Shown here: in pieces, positions 5,674 through 9,275 of the stretch
Numbering within the stretch: position 1 is the first letter of the stretch
How the letters are laid out: every line of letters starts with the position of its first letter
Source: 2-12-FULL-41-16 sp964473715
Lineage (GTDB): Bacteria; Patescibacteriota; Patescibacteriia; Magasanikbacterales; UBA922
Reading direction: 5' to 3'
Assembly (NCBI GenBank): GCA_964473715.1
Contig: CAYYQC010000036.1
Coordinates: 1 to 9,275 of the forward strand
Length of the DNA stretch: 9,275 nucleotides
Notes under the pieces: model-generated
Seen by the model: only the letters and a program-made list of their open reading frames with translations
What the model was told of the DNA's origin: nothing
Databases searched by the model: none
Position numbers and translations under genes: made by a program

Positions 5674-7314
5674 TTAGATTACTTCACCACCAAAAGCCGC
5701 GGCCAGGTCATTTAAACCCGCTGCCGCTGGATCTGGCTCAGCTTTATGAACTACAATATCCAACATGACACGAGTGCCTGCTTGTTTGCTTAGTTCATCT
5801 TCCATTTTCTTTTTAGTGGTTCGTTCAGTTAATTTATCTCTGTGAAAATCATAAGCCACTTGTACAGTCAAAACATTATTTTGAATTGCTGTGGCCCGAG
5901 TGTCTTTGAGAAGGAAAACCAAAGAAGGACTGTGCGATTCTAAACTAGTTACAAATTTACGCCAAATTACCATGGCCGCGTCTAAGGTGAGAGCTGGTCC
6001 ATATGTAATTGATTGTTCAATTTCGGGTTCAATTGGTGTTGGATCAGCCACTGAAGCTTGAGGGGCCGGAATTTCAGGAGGTTTAATTTCTGGGATTTTG
6101 GTTTCGGTCATGGTCGGCTGAGTAGGTGGCGGAACAGACTCAACCTTTGTTTCAACTTGTTTGGGTGCTGTTTGAACTGGAACTTGCGCAACTGGCGCTG
6201 TCGGCGCAGTCACAGTTTTTTGTGGTACACCAACGCAGGCTGTAATAATTAGTAGTTCCAAAGGTAATTCGGGAATCGATGCCTGGCGCGCTTCTAAATA
6301 ACGGGCTTGGGCAAGGTCAATTAATTCTACTAAGCGAATAGGGGAAAGTGTCCCAAATAATTCTTTAATTTCTGCTTGTTGTTCTGTACCTGCATCAAGT
6401 TCAGTGGCTGCTAATTCTGGTGTGTAATGAGAAAGCAATAATCCGCGCCAAAATCTAATGAGGTCAGATAATAATTGAATTGGACTTAAACCATTACTAA
6501 TTGATTTCGTAGCCCAGGTCAATCCTGCTTCAGGATTTTTGGTGGCAATGATTTTGGAGATTTCTAATAACTGTTCTAAGCCCGTAGAAGGTAAAAGTGC
6601 ATCAATATTTTCTACAGTCACTGTATTACCACTGGTTGCAATAATTTGGTCTAGTAAACTAACGGCATCGCGAGCAGAACCTTCACTGGCCCGTGAAAGG
6701 CGAGCAACTACTTCTGGTGAAATTTCCACACCCTCGGCTTTGGCAATTCTAGCCAAATGTTCGTTCATTAGTGTACGTGGGATTTTTTTGAAAATAAAAC
6801 GCTGACAACGAGAAACAATCGTGGCTGGTAGTTTGTGAAGTTCGGTGGTAGCAAGAATAAATACGGTACGGGCTGGAGGTTCTTCGAGAGTTTTGAGCAA
6901 TGCATTAAAAGCCGCTGTCGAAAGCATGTGCACTTCATCGATAATAAAAACTTTATATTTGGCACTGGTTGGTTGGAATTGCGCATTAGCAATAATGGTT
7001 TCGCGGACTGTGTCTACACCAGTGTGGCTGGCTGCGTCAATTTCAATCACGTCCAAAGCTGCGCCACGGGCAATGTCCAAACATTGGCTACACTCACTAC
7101 AAGGCTCAGAATCACCATCTTTGCGGCGTTCACAGTTGAGTGATTTGGCAATGAGGCGGGCAGTGGTAGTTTTACCAACACCGCGGGCACCAGAAAGCAA
7201 ATAGGCGTGCGCAGGACTATTACTTTTAATTTGGTTTTGCAGCGTGGTAATGGCCGTTTCTTGCCCAATTACACTGCTCCAAGACTGTGGTCGGTGTTTA
7301 TGATAGAGTGCCAT
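5674..7314 (-). CDS. dnaX: DNA polymerase III subunit gamma/tau
   Basis: This 546-residue clamp-loader ATPase (AAA+) loads the beta clamp on DNA and tethers polymerase III. Walker A is GARGVGKTT (42-50), a zinc site is formed by Cys61, 72, 75 and 78, Walker B is IIDEVHML (about 124-131), sensor 1 is LATTE (about 154-158), the arginine-finger motif is SRC (168-170), and sensor 2 is GSARDAVSLLDQ (212-223). Domain III runs to about residue 360, a Pro/Val/Glu-rich linker spans about 364-438, and the C-terminal domain (about 445-546) ends AAAFGGEVI. I chose ATG 7314 because MALYHKHRPQSW is the family N terminus; the longer frame to 7362 passes through the promoter. There is no SD. No classical A-AAA-AAG frameshift site was found at the gamma/tau boundary, so probably only the full-length form is made. 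Confidence 0.96.
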   Translation of the reverse strand: MALYHKHRPQSWSSVIGQETAITTLQNQIKSNSPAHAYLLSGARGVGKTTTARLIAKSLNCERRKDGDSEPCSECSQCLDIARGAALDVIEIDAASHTGVDTVRETIIANAQFQPTSAKYKVFIIDEVHMLSTAAFNALLKTLEEPPARTVFILATTELHKLPATIVSRCQRFIFKKIPRTLMNEHLARIAKAEGVEISPEVVARLSRASEGSARDAVSLLDQIIATSGNTVTVENIDALLPSTGLEQLLEISKIIATKNPEAGLTWATKSISNGLSPIQLLSDLIRFWRGLLLSHYTPELAATELDAGTEQQAEIKELFGTLSPIRLVELIDLAQARYLEARQASIPELPLELLIITACVGVPQKTVTAPTAPVAQVPVQTAPKQVETKVESVPPPTQPTMTETKIPEIKPPEIPAPQASVADPTPIEPEIEQSITYGPALTLDAAMVIWRKFVTSLESHSPSLVFLLKDTRATAIQNNVLTVQVAYDFHRDKLTERTTKKKMEDELSKQAGTRVMLDIVVHKAEPDPAAAGLNDLAAAFGGEVI

Positions 7315-7325
7315 AATTTTTCTCA

Positions 7326-7354
7326 AGTATACTTGGATTTTATTGTGTCGTAAA
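7326..7354 (-). promoter_or_regulatory. Putative dnaX promoter
   Basis: On the minus strand, -35 TTTACG (7354-7349) and -10 TATACT (7331-7326) have a 17-base spacer. The -10 is part of the palindrome AAGTATACTT (7325-7334). The predicted start is near 7319, about 5 bases before the ATG at 7314, so the leader is almost absent. Confidence 0.55.
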
Positions 7355-7373
7355 GTTTCCAAAGCGGCCTGGC

Positions 7374-7402
7374 TTGCAGGGATTAGGCCCCTGTGCTAGA
7401 CT
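7374..7402 (+). promoter_or_regulatory. Putative promoter of the SWIB gene
   Basis: A weak -35 TTGCAG (7374-7379), a 17-base spacer and an extended -10 TG-C-TAGACT (TAGACT at 7397-7402) are present. The predicted start is near 7409, leaving a leader of about 27 bases without an SD. It diverges from the dnaX promoter. Short inverted pairs GGCCT/AGGCC (7366-7389) and CAGGG/CCCTG (7377-7393) overlap the -35 and spacer. Confidence 0.45.
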
Positions 7403-7435
7403 AACCCCAGATTACATTTATTTAATAACTCTCAT

Positions 7436-7705
7436 ATGGCAGAAGCAAAAAAAGTTAACGCAGCACTCATGGCTCCATGTAAATTGGCTCCAGAATTGGA
7501 AGCCGTGGTAGGTCCAGGCCCAATGCCTCGTAGTGAAATGACTAAAAAAATTTGGGAATACATTAAAGCTAATGGTTTGCAGGATTCTGCTAACAAACGC
7601 ATGATCAATGCTGACGCTAAACTCCTTGTTCTCTTTGGAGGTAAGAAACAAGTTTCAATGTTTGAAATGACTAAGCTCCTCAGTCCATTTGTTTCAAAAG
7701 CGTAA
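7436..7705 (+). CDS. SWIB/MDM2 domain protein
   Basis: This 89-residue protein is almost entirely one SWIB domain. A basic Ala/Lys start and a Pro/Gly segment (VVGPGPMPRSE, about 25-35) lead into the conserved KKIWEYIKANGLQD (37-50), the core KRMINADAKL (54-63) and LFGGKKQVSMFEMTKLL (65-81). In eukaryotes SWIB is part of the SWI/SNF chromatin remodeller. Stand-alone bacterial copies are known in Chlamydiae and several other phyla, sometimes fused to topoisomerase I, and are thought to act on nucleoid or DNA topology; that role here is inference. It is divergent from dnaX, monocistronic, and closed by a strong terminator. No SD; translation starts at ATG 7436. Confidence 0.92.
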   Translation: MAEAKKVNAALMAPCKLAPELEAVVGPGPMPRSEMTKKIWEYIKANGLQDSANKRMINADAKLLVLFGGKKQVSMFEMTKLLSPFVSKA

Positions 7706-7718
7706 TCTCTCGCAATTT

Positions 7719-7745
7719 AAAAACCCTCCGAAATGGAGGGTTTTT
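7719..7745 (+). terminator. Rho-independent terminator, bidirectional
   Basis: AAAAACCCTCC (7719-7729) and GGAGGGTTTTT (7735-7745) form a perfect 11-base stem with a 5-base loop (GAAAT) and a T run. It lies 13 bases after the SWIB stop and also faces the converging accessory-protein gene that stops at 7759, so it probably serves both. Confidence 0.92.
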
Positions 7746-7758
7746 TATTATTTATTTT

Positions 7759-8430
7759 TTACTTAGCAATCAGTTGATCCACGGCTGCCCATTCACAGGG
7801 TGTGCTTTCTGGTACAAAGAGAATGACTTCATCGCCTGGTTTGCCTTTATAAAAGCTAATTGAAGCGGCCAGTACTTTGTAGGTTGCTTCTGGACCTTTA
7901 ACCGTCCAATGATTGTGTTCAGGGTCAAATTCCAAAGTGCCAATTACGCGTTTGCGGTTAATAGGGCCAATTTGTTTGTAAATAAATGCCCCGCCATGAG
8001 TAATGGTAAGTTTCATGCGGTCACCAGTGACCAGTTTTGACTTACTGGCATAGTTTGGTGGCACATTATATTCTTTGCTATCATCACCAATCATTTTTTC
8101 ACCATTAAAGTGGCCTTCTAAAACTGCCGCGCCATTTTCCTGAGTGATAAATTGAGGTACAGGCGTGTTAGAAGGACGAAAAACAGGAGAATGGGCTGGT
8201 GGGGTCTGAACCGTGAGTGTATGGGCATTTTGAAGCATTCCCAGGAGTTCCTGTGTGAGACGTTGAATATCTTTAAGTTTATTAACTACATCTTCAGTCG
8301 AAACTTTTTTTTCTTCAGGAATTTCAGGCACTGCTGTTTGAGAAGTCTGGGTAGATGGAGTTAATTCAGAAGTTGGATTTAAATCGTCTAAGATAGTGTT
8401 TAAATCATTTTGAATTGAGTTCATGTCCAT
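7759..8430 (-). CDS. Uncharacterised accessory protein of the ATPase locus
   Basis: This 223-residue protein is probably cytoplasmic, with no signal peptide or membrane helix. Three parts are visible: an acidic Thr/Ser/Pro-rich and likely disordered N terminus (1-42); one amphipathic helix (about 43-70, from VSTEDVVNKLK) that could form a coiled coil; and after a Pro-rich linker a beta-rich domain (about 100-223). The last contains VLEGHFNGEKMIG, PPNYASKSKLVTGD, GAFIYKQIGPINRKR and GKPGDEVILFVP, resembling a small OB- or SH3-like barrel. I do not recognise a named family. It lies 44 bases downstream of the TraG-like ATPase gene on the same strand and so may assist that machine. A second ATG at 8424 is equally possible; no SD is seen. 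No clear promoter lies in the A+T-rich gap, so co-transcription is likely. Confidence 0.78.
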   Translation of the reverse strand: MDMNSIQNDLNTILDDLNPTSELTPSTQTSQTAVPEIPEEKKVSTEDVVNKLKDIQRLTQELLGMLQNAHTLTVQTPPAHSPVFRPSNTPVPQFITQENGAAVLEGHFNGEKMIGDDSKEYNVPPNYASKSKLVTGDRMKLTITHGGAFIYKQIGPINRKRVIGTLEFDPEHNHWTVKGPEATYKVLAASISFYKGKPGDEVILFVPESTPCEWAAVDQLIAK

Positions 8431-8474
8431 ATTTTTGTTATTTATTAGTGTGTTGTTTTGTTAAAAATTTTATT

Positions 8475-9275
8475 TTACAATGAGGCTTCAATCATATCAG
8501 TTTTTGCCTTATCTTCGCCACCCCCAAGTTTAGTCCGTTCCATAATTTCGGCTTCTACAATGCGCCGGTCACGTCCAAATTTGAGTCGTGAGAGTTGTTT
8601 AATTGCTTGTCCTAGGTCGCGATTACCTTCTTGTGGTGGGTATGAAAGCATGCTAAATGGTTTAGATGCTTCGTTATCAATCAATAGCTTGGTGTAATAA
8701 GAATATGGTGGGGGATTGAGCAAATCGTAGGCACCAAAGGTCGGCGCAAATTCTTTTACTAATACATCCGCATCTTCTGGACCAATACGACCAGTTAAAA
8801 TTGTACCAGCATTACCTAACACGGCTTCGCGAATTGGTGCACGACCTTTGTCATCGGTCAATTGGCCCATGTATTGGTGGGCAATAATGAGATCGAGGCG
8901 ATATTTACGGGCTTCAGATAAAATGGTGGCAATAGAATCGGTGACAAAGTTTTGGAACTCATCGATGTATAGGAAAAAATCTTGACGTTCAGATTCATGA
9001 AGTTCAGCGCGGCCCATAGCGGCCATTTGTAATTTGGCTACAATAATTAAACCAAGCAATTTAGCATTTACTTCACCGGTGGTACCTTTGGCCAAATTTA
9101 CGAGCAAGATTTTTTTCTTATCCATGACTTCGCGGAAATCAAAACCAGATTTTTGCTGACCCATGATGTTGCGCATCATTTCATTTTCCACAAACCGTCC
9201 TACTTTGGAAATTAAATATCCCAACATTTCTGATTTATGAAAATCACTGGTTTTGGCCATTTCTTTTTCCCAAAA
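8475..9275 (-). CDS. TraG/VirD4-like conjugation ATPase, C-terminal part
   Basis: The frame is open to the right edge: codons before ATG 9260 read FWEKE, continuing into MAKTSDFHKSEML, so 9260 is not the true start. The 266 visible residues form the C-terminal half of a hexameric DNA-pumping ATPase of the TraG/VirD4/HerA-like superfamily. Visible elements are a strand VLLVN-type segment (ILLVNLAKG, about 55-63), Walker B FFLYIDEFQNF (about 100-110), an IIAHQY sensor region (about 130-135) and GRIGPEDADVL (about 162-172) typical of TraM-recognition-type domains. The C terminus is charged and ends MIEASL. Walker A must lie outside the window. Such proteins couple DNA or protein substrates to type IV secretion; whether this one drives conjugation, DNA uptake or another transfer is not shown. 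The accessory protein follows it. Confidence 0.85.
   Translation of the reverse strand, partial: FWEKEMAKTSDFHKSEMLGYLISKVGRFVENEMMRNIMGQQKSGFDFREVMDKKKILLVNLAKGTTGEVNAKLLGLIIVAKLQMAAMGRAELHESERQDFFLYIDEFQNFVTDSIATILSEARKYRLDLIIAHQYMGQLTDDKGRAPIREAVLGNAGTILTGRIGPEDADVLVKEFAPTFGAYDLLNPPPYSYYTKLLIDNEASKPFSMLSYPPQEGNRDLGQAIKQLSRLKFGRDRRIVEAEIMERTKLGGGEDKAKTDMIEASL

Noticed and set aside
5805..5815. AAAAAG near the dnaX 3' end resembling the E. coli frameshift heptamer
   Set aside because: The base before the A run is T and the site is close to the C terminus, so it does not match the classical site in sequence or position.
6783..6789. Run of seven A on the dnaX coding strand as a possible slippage site for a short gamma form
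   Set aside because: It lies near residue 175-177, inside the AAA+ module; slippage would cut the ATPase rather than give a gamma-like product. No X-XXY-YYZ heptamer in frame at the domain III/linker boundary.
6835..7204. Overlapping rightward open frames inside dnaX
   Set aside because: They are antisense to strongly conserved DnaX motifs and have no protein-like family signatures or start signals.

Overview
The window (about 40% G+C by eye) looks like a chromosomal segment of an uncultured Candidate Phyla Radiation / Patescibacteria bacterium. The evidence is the mix of genes: a conjugation-type ATPase fragment (FWEKEMAKTSDFHKSE at the window edge) followed by a small accessory protein, a compact FolD, a DPM1-like GT2 enzyme, a secreted protein with two cadherin-like beta-sandwich domains, and a stand-alone SWIB protein. 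Most starts also lack a Shine-Dalgarno (SD) sequence, and several putative promoters sit almost on the start codon. The assignment is inference; there is no rRNA or other phylogenetic marker here to settle it.

Layout. 1-113: tail of a rightward gene, then a terminator. 235-519 (-): small two-helix membrane protein, G+C-richer than its neighbours, with its own promoter and a strong SD. 574-2132 (-): folD then a polyprenol-phosphate mannosyltransferase, joined by an ATGA overlap. 2133-2254: tight divergent promoter region. 2255-3445 (+): secreted surface protein. 3499-5448 (-): operon of P-loop kinase, endonuclease/exonuclease/phosphatase (EEP) hydrolase and SAM methyltransferase. 5514-5672: tRNA-Gln(CUG) with consensus promoter and a long perfect terminator. 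5674-7314 (-): dnaX. 7315-7435: second divergent promoter region. 7436-7705 (+): SWIB protein and terminator. 7759-9275 (-): accessory protein and the C-terminal part of a TraG/VirD4-like ATPase, open at the window edge.

How the genes fit together. dnaX, folD, tRNA-Gln and probably the SWIB protein are housekeeping or chromatin-type functions. The mannosyltransferase and the cadherin-like protein belong to the cell envelope. The ATPase and its neighbour are the end of a DNA-transfer or type IV secretion-like locus. The least explained parts are the kinase/EEP/methyltransferase operon, the compositionally odd membrane protein, and the structured leader of the surface-protein gene. No insertion sequence, CRISPR array or phage gene was seen.
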